DNA from: Chitinophagaceae bacterium UBA1953
GTDB lineage: Bacteria > Bacteroidota > Bacteroidia > Chitinophagales > Chitinophagaceae
NCBI GenBank assembly: GCA_002336115.1
Contig: DDEN01000038.1
Span: 1 to 48,212, forward strand
DNA length: 48,212 nt
Reading direction: 5' to 3'
Shown: positions 40,490 to 47,291 of the stretch, piece after piece
Layout: each line of letters starts with the position of its first letter
Position numbering within the stretch: position 1 is the first letter of the stretch
Notes under the pieces: generated by a model
Seen by the model: the letters and a program-made list of their open reading frames with translations, nothing else
The model's database searches: none
What the model was told of the DNA's origin: nothing
Translations under genes and position numbers: made by a program

Positions 40490-41530
40490 GTGGTAAAGAT
40501 AGGTAACATATCGCTTCCCGAGTTTCCGCTGCTCCTTGCACCCATGGAGGATGTGAGTGATCCGCCTTTTCGTGCAGTTTGCAAGGATAATGGTGCCGAT
40601 CTCATGTTCAGTGAATTCATCAGCAGTGAAGGACTGATACGTGATGCCATCAAAAGCAGGAAGAAACTTGACTTTGAAGAAGAGGAACGTCCTTTTGGCA
40701 TACAGATTTTTGGTGGCGATGAAGAAGCATTGGGCATGAGTGCAAGAATCTGCGAAACCGTTAATCCTGATTTAGTGGATATTAATTTCGGTTGCCCGGT
40801 TAAGAAAGTAGCCATGAAAGGCGCAGGTGCAGGTGTATTGAAAGATATTGACCTGATGGTTCGCCTGACAGCTTCGGTTGTAAAATCAACTTCATTACCG
40901 GTTACAGTAAAAACAAGACTGGGTTGGGATGAAAGCACAAAAAACATTGAAGATGTTGCAGAACGTTTGCAGGATGTAGGTATTAAAGCCCTGAGCATTC
41001 ACGGACGTACACGTATGCAGATGTACAAAGGCGAAGCTGACTGGACATTGATTGGAAAAGTGAAAAATAATCCACGCATAAACATCCCCATTTTTGGCAA
41101 TGGAGATATTGACAGTGCAGAAAAAGCATTGGAATATAAAAACAGGTATGGCATTGATGGTATCATGATTGGTCGTGCTGCTATTGGTTATCCCTGGATT
41201 TTTAATGAAATCAAACAGTTTATTCAAACAGGTAAACATCTTCCTCCTCCAACTATTGAACAGCGTGTTGAAGTATGTAAAAAACATTTACATAAATCGT
41301 ACGATTGGAAAGGGCCTGTTGTGGGCATTTTGGAAATGCGTCGTCATTACGCCAATTATTTAAAAGGATTACCGAATATTAAAGAATACCGCCACAAATT
41401 AGTTCGCTTAAACACACTCGAAGAAATTGATGCCGTGCTGGATGAAATTGTAAAAACATACAGCGGTTTTCAATTTGCACCTTCTAAAATTGAACTGATC
41501 GATTATCATTACAACTGCCCATTGAATTGA
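40490..41530 (+). CDS. dusB: tRNA-dihydrouridine synthase (DusB type)
   Basis: This flavoenzyme reduces uridine to dihydrouridine in tRNA D-loops with NADPH. The TIM-barrel core contains LLLAPMEDVSDPPFR, FGIQIFGGD, DLVDINFGCPVKKV with catalytic Cys102, TVKTRLGWD, ALSIHGRTR, IPIFGNGDI and GIMIGRAAIGYPWIF (FMN and tRNA contacts). The C-terminal helical tRNA-binding domain follows (about 250-346). The start is the GTG at 40490, 14 nt after the promoter box. The stop lies 9 nt from that of the convergent MBL gene. Confidence 0.95.
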   Translation: MVKIGNISLPEFPLLLAPMEDVSDPPFRAVCKDNGADLMFSEFISSEGLIRDAIKSRKKLDFEEEERPFGIQIFGGDEEALGMSARICETVNPDLVDINFGCPVKKVAMKGAGAGVLKDIDLMVRLTASVVKSTSLPVTVKTRLGWDESTKNIEDVAERLQDVGIKALSIHGRTRMQMYKGEADWTLIGKVKNNPRINIPIFGNGDIDSAEKALEYKNRYGIDGIMIGRAAIGYPWIFNEIKQFIQTGKHLPPPTIEQRVEVCKKHLHKSYDWKGPVVGILEMRRHYANYLKGLPNIKEYRHKLVRLNTLEEIDAVLDEIVKTYSGFQFAPSKIELIDYHYNCPLN

Positions 41531-41539
41531 GCCGGGTCG

Positions 41540-42535
41540 CTACAACATCAGCTTCTCTCCAATTTTCAAATGAAACACATTGCTGATGTTTTGCTCTTCC
41601 TGCAGCTGGAGTAATTCCTGTTTGGGATAAAAAACAGGTTCATCGCTTAAATCAAATGTTCCATGATGCATGGGTACAAGATGCTTTGCATTCAACTGTT
41701 CCATTGCCAGCAATACATCGGCCGGGCTTGTATGGGCAGTATGCATAAACCATTCAGGTTTGTATGCACCAATTCCAAGAAAAGCATAATCAATGGAAGG
41801 ATAAAGCTGTGCAATTTCATCGTAGTGAATACCTAAACCGCTATCAGCACCAAAATAATAATTGACTTCTGTACTTTCAATCATAAAGCTTCCCCACAGC
41901 ATTTCATTCATATCAGTCAGTCCACGCCTGCTCCAATGTTTGGCAGGTAAATACGTCACCGTCACATCTTCATCTAACTGGTATTGCTGAAACCATCCTG
42001 CTTCAACAATGCGGTTGCTGATTTTCCATCTGCGTAACAGTTTGCCAATTTCTAAACCGGTTAAAATAATGGCATGCGGATTAAGTGCACACAACATCTG
42101 CATGCTTTTTTTATCGGCATGATCTCTGTGATTATGCGATAATAAAATATAATCAATATGCTTCAATTCTTCAGCACGGCATGGAAGTGCAGTGTACCGT
42201 TTAAGCGGACCAACACCAAACAAAACCGGATCAACAATAAAATGTTTTTTATGAATCGTAAACAAAAATGTTGCATGACCTAACCATGAAAAACCATTGT
42301 CGGTATTTTTTATGAGTTTACTGTTTTCAACAACTTCAATATTTGTTTTTTGCTTTCGCTTGAGTGGACGAAGCTGATTGCGTTCTTTCTGCCATTTAAA
42401 AAAATCGGAAAAAGGACGTTCTGACGGGCCGTCGAGATTAATGTACTGTTGTTTTTCATTGAGCAGGTTACCCGTCCAGTTTTCTTTAACAAACGAGAGA
42501 TCGGGATTATGTGTTAAACGTTCTGGTATTTTCAT
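41540..42535 (-). CDS. MBL-fold hydrolase, NAPE-PLD/UlaG-like
   Basis: The 331-aa metallo-beta-lactamase-fold protein has LLSHNHRDHADKKS (HxHxDH at 134-139), a downstream LPAKHWSRRG, YYFGADSGLG (metal Asp) and VPMHHGTF. These are the zinc ligands in NAPE-PLD-type phosphodiesterases, which cleave N-acylphosphatidylethanolamine. SWLGHATFLF precedes the core, as in that group. About 80 N-terminal residues form an extra segment. The substrate in bacteria is not established, though lipid hydrolysis would suit the nearby phospholipid genes. A dispersed 23-bp repeat lies just upstream of its start. Confidence 0.88.
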   Translation of the reverse strand: MKIPERLTHNPDLSFVKENWTGNLLNEKQQYINLDGPSERPFSDFFKWQKERNQLRPLKRKQKTNIEVVENSKLIKNTDNGFSWLGHATFLFTIHKKHFIVDPVLFGVGPLKRYTALPCRAEELKHIDYILLSHNHRDHADKKSMQMLCALNPHAIILTGLEIGKLLRRWKISNRIVEAGWFQQYQLDEDVTVTYLPAKHWSRRGLTDMNEMLWGSFMIESTEVNYYFGADSGLGIHYDEIAQLYPSIDYAFLGIGAYKPEWFMHTAHTSPADVLLAMEQLNAKHLVPMHHGTFDLSDEPVFYPKQELLQLQEEQNISNVFHLKIGEKLML

Positions 42536-42555
42536 TGCTGAGTTTAGTTATTGTT

Positions 42556-42578
42556 GTACAAGAGTGCGATGCCAATGC
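42556..42578 (-). repeat. Dispersed 23-bp repeat, copy 2
   Basis: On the minus strand this reads GCATTGGCATCGCACTCTTG then TAC, one base different from the copy at 24757-24779. It lies in the 81-bp gap upstream of the MBL gene and ends about 20 nt before its ATG. Confidence 0.75.
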
Positions 42579-42616
42579 AGATGATAAGAATTACCAATGC
42601 CGGTTACAAAATAAAA

Positions 42617-43255
42617 TTATACCATCAGCAACACTGCAACATAATGACAGATGGCGGCACTGAGTACAAACAAATGCCAGATAACATGATGATAATATAA
42701 TTTTTCCCAAAGAAAAAAAATAGTTCCTATTGAATACAGCACCCCACCGATAATAATCATTATTAAAACAGGTAGTGGAATGGCTGTAAAAAACTGTTTG
42801 CCGCCAAATAACAAAATCCAACCCATTGCCAGGTATATAATTGTTGAAACAAGATTAAAACGACCGGTATAAAATATTTTGAAAATAATACCGATGAATG
42901 TGAGTCCCCACAACACACACAACAATGTAATTCCTGTTGCATTCATCATATAGTTCAGCAAAAAAGGCGTGTACGTTCCGGCAATGAGAAAATAAATACT
43001 GATGTGGTCAAATATATTCAGCACTTTTTTTACTCTTGGGTTCTGAAAGGCATGATACAAAGTTGAAAATGTAAACACCAATAAAAATGAAAAACCAAAA
43101 ACAGCAGCTCCTACAACAGCAACAGTATGATCTTTATTTGCGGCAATTGCACTCAGTACAGGCAAAGCAGCAATACCAAAAATAATTCCAATGCCATGAG
43201 TAATACTGTTTGCAATTTCAAGCCGCAGGTTTGTATATTCTTTGTGTTCGGTCAT
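42617..43255 (-). CDS. Hemolysin III / PAQR family membrane protein
   Basis: The 212-aa seven-helix protein has the family signature NSITHGIGIIFG, STLYHAFQNP, DHISIYFLIAGTYTPF and, near the end, HHVIWHLFVLSAAICHYVAVLLM, where Ser and His residues form the metal site of PAQR hydrolases. Bacterial members affect membrane lipid balance; the hemolysin name is historical. Its ATG overlaps the stop of the glutathione peroxidase gene (ATGA), so it is translationally coupled. Confidence 0.92.
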   Translation of the reverse strand: MTEHKEYTNLRLEIANSITHGIGIIFGIAALPVLSAIAANKDHTVAVVGAAVFGFSFLLVFTFSTLYHAFQNPRVKKVLNIFDHISIYFLIAGTYTPFLLNYMMNATGITLLCVLWGLTFIGIIFKIFYTGRFNLVSTIIYLAMGWILLFGGKQFFTAIPLPVLIMIIIGGVLYSIGTIFFLWEKLYYHHVIWHLFVLSAAICHYVAVLLMV

Positions 43256-43911
43256 TTTTTAAGTTCGGTAATTATTTCTTCACTCAAAGGTGAAACAGAA
43301 GGATCAAAATAATTGGTTAAAACTCCGTTTTCGTTTACAAGATATTTTGAAAAATTCCAGACAGGTGATTGATTATTCCATCCGTTTTTTGTTGAATCGG
43401 TAAGCCATTTAAACACATCGTTCTGCTCATTACTTTTTACAACAACACTTTTTTTCATCAACGGAAATGTTACACCAAAATTCACTTTACAAAATTGGGC
43501 AATTTCTTCATCGCTTCCCTTTTCCTGCTCTTTAAAATCGTTGGCGGGGAAACCAAGAATGATCAATTTATCCGGAAATTGCTCAGATAATTTCTGCAAC
43601 TCGTCGTACTGGTTGGTATAACCGCAATTGCTTGCTGTATTTACCAGCAGTATTTTTTTGTCTTTCAACTGTGAAAAATCATAGGCCGATCCGTTGTTCA
43701 AAACAGACTTGAGGGAATAAAAGGAAGTAATTGGTTGTTTGCTACCTGTAAGGGTTTTTGCCTTTTTGTTACTCAGCCGCATAAATGCCGGGTAAAGTGC
43801 CTTTAAAATTTTTTGCCGTACCGTCATATTTTTTGAATGAATGTTTACAATTATTACATAACCTGCAAATACAAATGCCATCAGCAAAGCAGTAATCAGA
43901 ATCCGTTTCAT
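43252..43911 (-). CDS. Glutathione/thioredoxin peroxidase with N-terminal anchor
   Basis: The 219-aa peroxidase reduces hydroperoxides. A hydrophobic anchor or signal (about 4-24) and about 30 more residues precede the core. The core has VNTASNCGYTNQYDELQ with peroxidatic Cys96, LGFPANDFKEQEKGSDEEI and WNFSKYLV (the catalytic Gln/Trp/Asn context). No Cys is seen in the typical resolving position of FPCNQF-type enzymes, because FPANDF replaces it; Cys139 in AQFCKVNFG may resolve instead. It starts one base before the end of the aldehyde dehydrogenase gene and overlaps the hlyIII start by 4 bp. Confidence 0.92.
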   Translation of the reverse strand: MKRILITALLMAFVFAGYVIIVNIHSKNMTVRQKILKALYPAFMRLSNKKAKTLTGSKQPITSFYSLKSVLNNGSAYDFSQLKDKKILLVNTASNCGYTNQYDELQKLSEQFPDKLIILGFPANDFKEQEKGSDEEIAQFCKVNFGVTFPLMKKSVVVKSNEQNDVFKWLTDSTKNGWNNQSPVWNFSKYLVNENGVLTNYFDPSVSPLSEEIITELKK

Positions 43912-45284
43912 TATTTAATGACCATTTTAAATAATTTGAGTTTGCCTTTAAATGGCGGATATTTTACTGCAGGATCAAACCATGTGGGTGTTTTCATCAC
44001 TGCTTTTTTATGACTGAACGCATCAAACGAAAACTTTCCATGATAAGCTCCTGTTCCGCTGAACCCTCTTCCTCCAAACGGCAGATGATGATTGGTTAAA
44101 TGCCAACTACAGTTGTTTACGCATCCACCCCCAAAGGCAACACTTTTGAGCCAGTCTTTTTCTTTTTCCCTGCTTGAAGTATATACATAAAATGCCAATG
44201 GATTTTTGTTTCGTTCAATCATCTTCAATGCTTCTTCTTTGGTTGAAAAAGAAAGAACCGGAAGTATGGGCCCGAATATTTCATCTTTCATCACCGCCGA
44301 ATCAGGTGAAACATTTTTCAATATCGTTGGTTCAATAAACAGCTTCTCCTTATTTATTCTTCCGCCAAAAGCTACTTGTTCCGGCCTAAGATAAGCTGTA
44401 AGCCTGTCAAACTGTTTTTCATTAATAATCTTTCCGTAATTATAATCGTCTTCAGGTTTTTCAGTGAAAAACCTTTTGATTGTTTTCTGCAATTCATCAA
44501 TCAGTTCCTGTTTTTTACTTTCATGTACAAGCACATAATCGGGTGCCACACACATTTGCCCGGCATTTGAAAATTTGGTTACTGCAATTCTTTTTGCAGC
44601 CACGGCAATGTCTGCATCGCCTTCAACCACACAGGGACTTTTTCCACCCAGTTCAAGTGTTACAGGAACCAAACGTTCTGCTGCCATTTTATAAATGAGT
44701 TTGCCAACAGTTGTGCTGCCGGTATAAAAAACATGATCAAACGTAAAGTTGTTCATCAATTCAGGAACAACAACATGCCCTTCGCCCTCAGCAAACAAAA
44801 TATACTCACTGTTAAAATTTTCTTCAATCATTTTTTTCATCAGCCTTTCTGTAGCCGGAGCAAATTCGCTTGGCTTCAGCACCACGCAATTACCGGCAGC
44901 AATCGCACCAATTAATGGATTAAAAAGTAATTGAAACGGGTAATTCCACGGGCCAATAATCATCACCACGCCCAATGGCTCATTTATAATTCTGCTCGAT
45001 GAAGGAAGGTTGAGCAAATTAGTAGCAACCCGTTGAGGCTTCATCCATTTTTCCAGATTACTGATAGCAGCATTTAGTTCAGCTATCACCATTCCTACTT
45101 CTGTAACCCAGCTTTCTTCAGGGCTTTTTTTCAGGTCAGCATTCAGCGCTTCATACAATTCGTTTTCATGCGCAAGAATAATCCGTTTCAGCTTTTGTAA
45201 TTGTTGTTTTCTGAACGAATATTCCATGGTTATACCGCTATTGAAAAATAGCCGCATCGTTTCTAATTGCTGAATATGATCCAT
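43911..45284 (-). CDS. Aldehyde dehydrogenase (class 3-like)
   Basis: The 457-aa enzyme oxidises aldehydes with NAD(P)+. Motifs include GPWNYPFQLLFNPLIGAIAAGN, FYTGSTTVG, LELGGKSPCVV with general base Glu211 and FSNAGQMCVAP with nucleophile Cys245, followed by EIFGPILPVL. Length and motifs fit the ALDH3 group (fatty and aromatic aldehydes). It heads a translationally coupled set with glutathione peroxidase and HlyIII. Removal of lipid peroxides and their aldehyde breakdown products is a plausible joint role. The start ATG at 45284 is preferred; an in-frame ATG at codon 20 is an alternative. Confidence 0.93.
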   Translation of the reverse strand: MDHIQQLETMRLFFNSGITMEYSFRKQQLQKLKRIILAHENELYEALNADLKKSPEESWVTEVGMVIAELNAAISNLEKWMKPQRVATNLLNLPSSSRIINEPLGVVMIIGPWNYPFQLLFNPLIGAIAAGNCVVLKPSEFAPATERLMKKMIEENFNSEYILFAEGEGHVVVPELMNNFTFDHVFYTGSTTVGKLIYKMAAERLVPVTLELGGKSPCVVEGDADIAVAAKRIAVTKFSNAGQMCVAPDYVLVHESKKQELIDELQKTIKRFFTEKPEDDYNYGKIINEKQFDRLTAYLRPEQVAFGGRINKEKLFIEPTILKNVSPDSAVMKDEIFGPILPVLSFSTKEEALKMIERNKNPLAFYVYTSSREKEKDWLKSVAFGGGCVNNCSWHLTNHHLPFGGRGFSGTGAYHGKFSFDAFSHKKAVMKTPTWFDPAVKYPPFKGKLKLFKMVIK

Positions 45285-45380
45285 AAATTGAGTATATGTT
45301 TATTATAACAGAATTTAAAATTACTGGTTCATTTTCACACGACAACAGGAGATATTTTTCGACCCGCCATATATTTTTTG

Positions 45381-45494
45381 AACCACAGAGACTCAGAGAG
45401 CAGGGAGATTTCATTCATGCATTGGTGGCAATTCTTTATCATCTGCATTTTTACTTTGCGCCCTTTGTATCCTTTGTTTCTTTGTGTGAAACTT
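45381..45494. repeat. ACCACAGAG ... CTTTGTG word-repeat element upstream of tadA
   Basis: AACCACAGAGACTCAGAGAG (45381-45400) and, 53 nt on, CTTTGCG, CCTTTGTAT, CCTTTGTTTC and TTTGTGTGAAACTT (45454-45494) bracket a short stretch of other sequence. The right part is the reverse complement of the CACAAAG word family seen after pheS. Confidence 0.6.
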
Positions 45495-45528
45495 CTTGCA
45501 AGCGCCAGATCAGCAATGCATTCTTTCC

Positions 45529-45536
45529 TACCTTCG
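45529..45536 (+). promoter_or_regulatory. -7-like box TACCTTCG of tadA
   Basis: TACCTTCG is one base from TANNTTTG and ends 4 nt before the ATG at 45541, supporting that start over the longer frame from 45496. Confidence 0.4.
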
Positions 45537-45540
45537 CCGT

Positions 45541-45984
45541 ATGACGATGAAGGATGAATATTTCATGAAACAGGCATTGAAAGAAGCACAAACAGCTTTT
45601 GATGGTGGCGAAGTGCCTGTTGGTGCCGTTGTGGTTGTTGATGGAAAAATTATTGCCCGTGGTTATAACATGACGGAGAAACTCAACGATCCCACTGCTC
45701 ACGCCGAAATGATTGCCTTAACATCAGCCTTCAGTCATGTTGGAGCAAAGTATTTACCCGATGCTACTTTGTATGTAACAGTTGAGCCTTGTTTAATGTG
45801 TGCAGGTGCAATTTACTGGAGCAAACTAAACCGTATTGTGTGGGGTGCTGATGATGAAAAGAACGGGCACCAGCGCATTACTCATTCCAACTCACCATTC
45901 CATCAAAAAGCTACTGTTACAACAGGCGTTTTAAAAGAAGAATGCGCCAAGCTAATGAAAGATTTTTTTGCAGCAAAGCGATAA
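45541..45984 (+). CDS. tadA: tRNA-specific adenosine deaminase / nucleoside deaminase
   Basis: TadA converts A34 of tRNA-Arg(ACG) to inosine. The 147-aa zinc enzyme has EVPVGAVVV, NDPTAHAEMIAL with zinc ligand His54 and proton shuttle Glu56, and EPCLMCAGAI with ligands Cys84 and Cys87. The C-terminal VTTGVLKEECAKLMKDFFAAKR fits TadA well; guanine deaminases, the alternative, differ there. The ATG at 45541 follows a -7-like box; a second ATG at 45547 is possible. An intergenic repeat element lies upstream. Confidence 0.92.
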   Translation: MTMKDEYFMKQALKEAQTAFDGGEVPVGAVVVVDGKIIARGYNMTEKLNDPTAHAEMIALTSAFSHVGAKYLPDATLYVTVEPCLMCAGAIYWSKLNRIVWGADDEKNGHQRITHSNSPFHQKATVTTGVLKEECAKLMKDFFAAKR

Positions 45985-46084
45985 TAATCTTTTCTCTTTA
46001 ACAAAACATTTCGCTAATACAAATCATTTATTCTGCCTGTGGCATGTGATTAGCATTACACAAACCGTATCAAAACCTTTGTGT

Positions 46085-46438
46085 ATGAAACCTATTTTTA
46101 CTCTTGCACTACTCAGCACTGTGTTACTTACCTCCTGTATTAAAACCAACCTGCAGGTTATTGATGAACGGGAATGGCTATCGCAGGAAAGGGCTGTTGT
46201 TGTTTATGCCGATCCTTATTGCGATTATTTTGTTGTTCAAACCTACAATGGTTACAGTATTGTAGAAAACTGGTCGTTCAACATTTACAATGGCGAAGTA
46301 CTCTATGGCGACTTCAGCAACTGGGGTACACGTACTATTTACAACCGAAGTCGTGGTGCATTAATGCAGGTAAGTATAAAAGATTCATGGTTATCGTATT
46401 ACAACGCAATGGATGGGCTCGCATATTACTGCCAGTAA
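46085..46438 (+). CDS. Small hypothetical lipoprotein (117 aa)
   Basis: The product has a lipobox (VLLTSC, about residue 18) and a mature part rich in Tyr, Trp and Asn (YADPYCDYFVVQTYNGYSIVENWSFNIYNGEVLYGDF) that looks all-beta. I do not recognise a named family. The ATG at 46085 gives the signal sequence; the frame extends 39 codons further up, almost to the tadA stop, without leader features. No promoter is clear, and it could be cotranscribed with tadA 100 nt upstream. A long perfect palindrome follows it. Confidence 0.75.
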   Translation: MKPIFTLALLSTVLLTSCIKTNLQVIDEREWLSQERAVVVYADPYCDYFVVQTYNGYSIVENWSFNIYNGEVLYGDFSNWGTRTIYNRSRGALMQVSIKDSWLSYYNAMDGLAYYCQ

Positions 46439-46455
46439 ATAAATTATAAGGCATC

Positions 46456-46491
46456 AAAAAGACCTGCCTCGCATGCGAGGCAGGTCTTTTT
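46456..46491. terminator. Terminator: 36-bp perfect palindrome
   Basis: The arm AAAAAGACCTGCCTCGCA is followed directly by its exact complement with no loop, ending in a T-run. It serves as a terminator after the lipoprotein gene; on folding, the central bases must open to make a loop. Confidence 0.88.
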
Positions 46492-46566
46492 GCATTTTAA
46501 TAAGGTAAACAGATTATCATTTTGGTAAAATTTAAATTTCAGGCTTCAGTTTCAACCATCTGTCTG

Positions 46567-46574
46567 TACATTTG
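46567..46574 (+). promoter_or_regulatory. -7 box TACATTTG of the superoxide dismutase gene
   Basis: TACATTTG fits TANNTTTG and lies 42 nt before the ATG, giving one of the longer leaders of this window. The -33 element is unclear. Confidence 0.5.
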
Positions 46575-46616
46575 TTATCCTTTTAAACAATTTCTCAATC
46601 GATAAAATTTAGAATT

Positions 46617-47222
46617 ATGGCATTTACATTAGCTCCTCTTCCTTATGCACATGATGCACTGGAACCCCATATCGACACAACTACCATGCAGATACATCAT
46701 GGCAAACATCACCAGGCGTATGTTGACAATTTAAACAAAGCCGTTGCAGGTACTCCTAACGAAAACAAATCGCTGGAAGAACTGGTTGCTGTAGCCGGCA
46801 CTATTTCTCCTGCAGTTCGTAATAACGGTGGTGGTCACTGGAATCATACGTTCTTCTGGGAATCACTTGCACCAAACGAAGGCGGTGTGCCCGAAGGTGC
46901 ATTGGCCGATGCTATCAACACAGCATTCGGATCATTTGATGCATTCAAAGAAAAATTTGCAGCAGCGGGTATGACCCGTTTCGGAAGTGGTTGGGCATGG
47001 TTGCTTGTAAAAGATGGCAAGCTCGAAGTTTCTTCAACACCTAACCAGGACAATCCGTTAATGGATGTTGCTGAAGTAAAAGGAACACCAGTGCTTGGCG
47101 TGGATGTTTGGGAACATGCTTATTACCTCAAATATCAAAACCGCCGTGCAGATTATTTAGCTGCTTTCTGGAATGTTGTAAACTGGAACAAAGTAGCAGA
47201 ACGTTTTGCCGCAGCAAAATAA
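46617..47222 (+). CDS. sodA: Superoxide dismutase, Fe/Mn family (Mn-like)
   Basis: The 201-aa cytosolic enzyme dismutates superoxide. Metal ligands are His27 (QIHHGKHH), His77 (HWNHTFFW), Asp163 and His167 (DVWEHAYYLKYQN). Gln144 in TPNQDNPL occupies the outer-sphere position typical of Mn enzymes, whereas Fe enzymes place Gln in the second helix; a cambialistic enzyme cannot be excluded. No signal peptide is present. A -7 box lies upstream and a terminator shared with the convergent gene follows. The symbol is given for the Mn-like form. Confidence 0.95.
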   Translation: MAFTLAPLPYAHDALEPHIDTTTMQIHHGKHHQAYVDNLNKAVAGTPNENKSLEELVAVAGTISPAVRNNGGGHWNHTFFWESLAPNEGGVPEGALADAINTAFGSFDAFKEKFAAAGMTRFGSGWAWLLVKDGKLEVSSTPNQDNPLMDVAEVKGTPVLGVDVWEHAYYLKYQNRRADYLAAFWNVVNWNKVAERFAAAK

Positions 47223-47236
47223 AATTGATTATAACG

Positions 47237-47270
47237 AAAAAAGAGCCGGTGCAATACACCGGCTCTTTTT
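47237..47270. terminator. Bidirectional terminator AGAGCCGGTG/CACCGGCTCT
   Basis: A 10-bp stem with a CAATA loop and flanking A and T runs separates superoxide dismutase from the convergent deoxyhypusine-synthase-like gene. Confidence 0.9.
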
Positions 47271-47291
47271 ATTTCAAAAAAACATTTTAGT

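Noticed and set aside
45296..45544. An 82-codon plus-strand frame upstream of tadA
   Set aside because: It is translated from the CCACAGAG/CTTTGTG repeat element and has no protein-like features.
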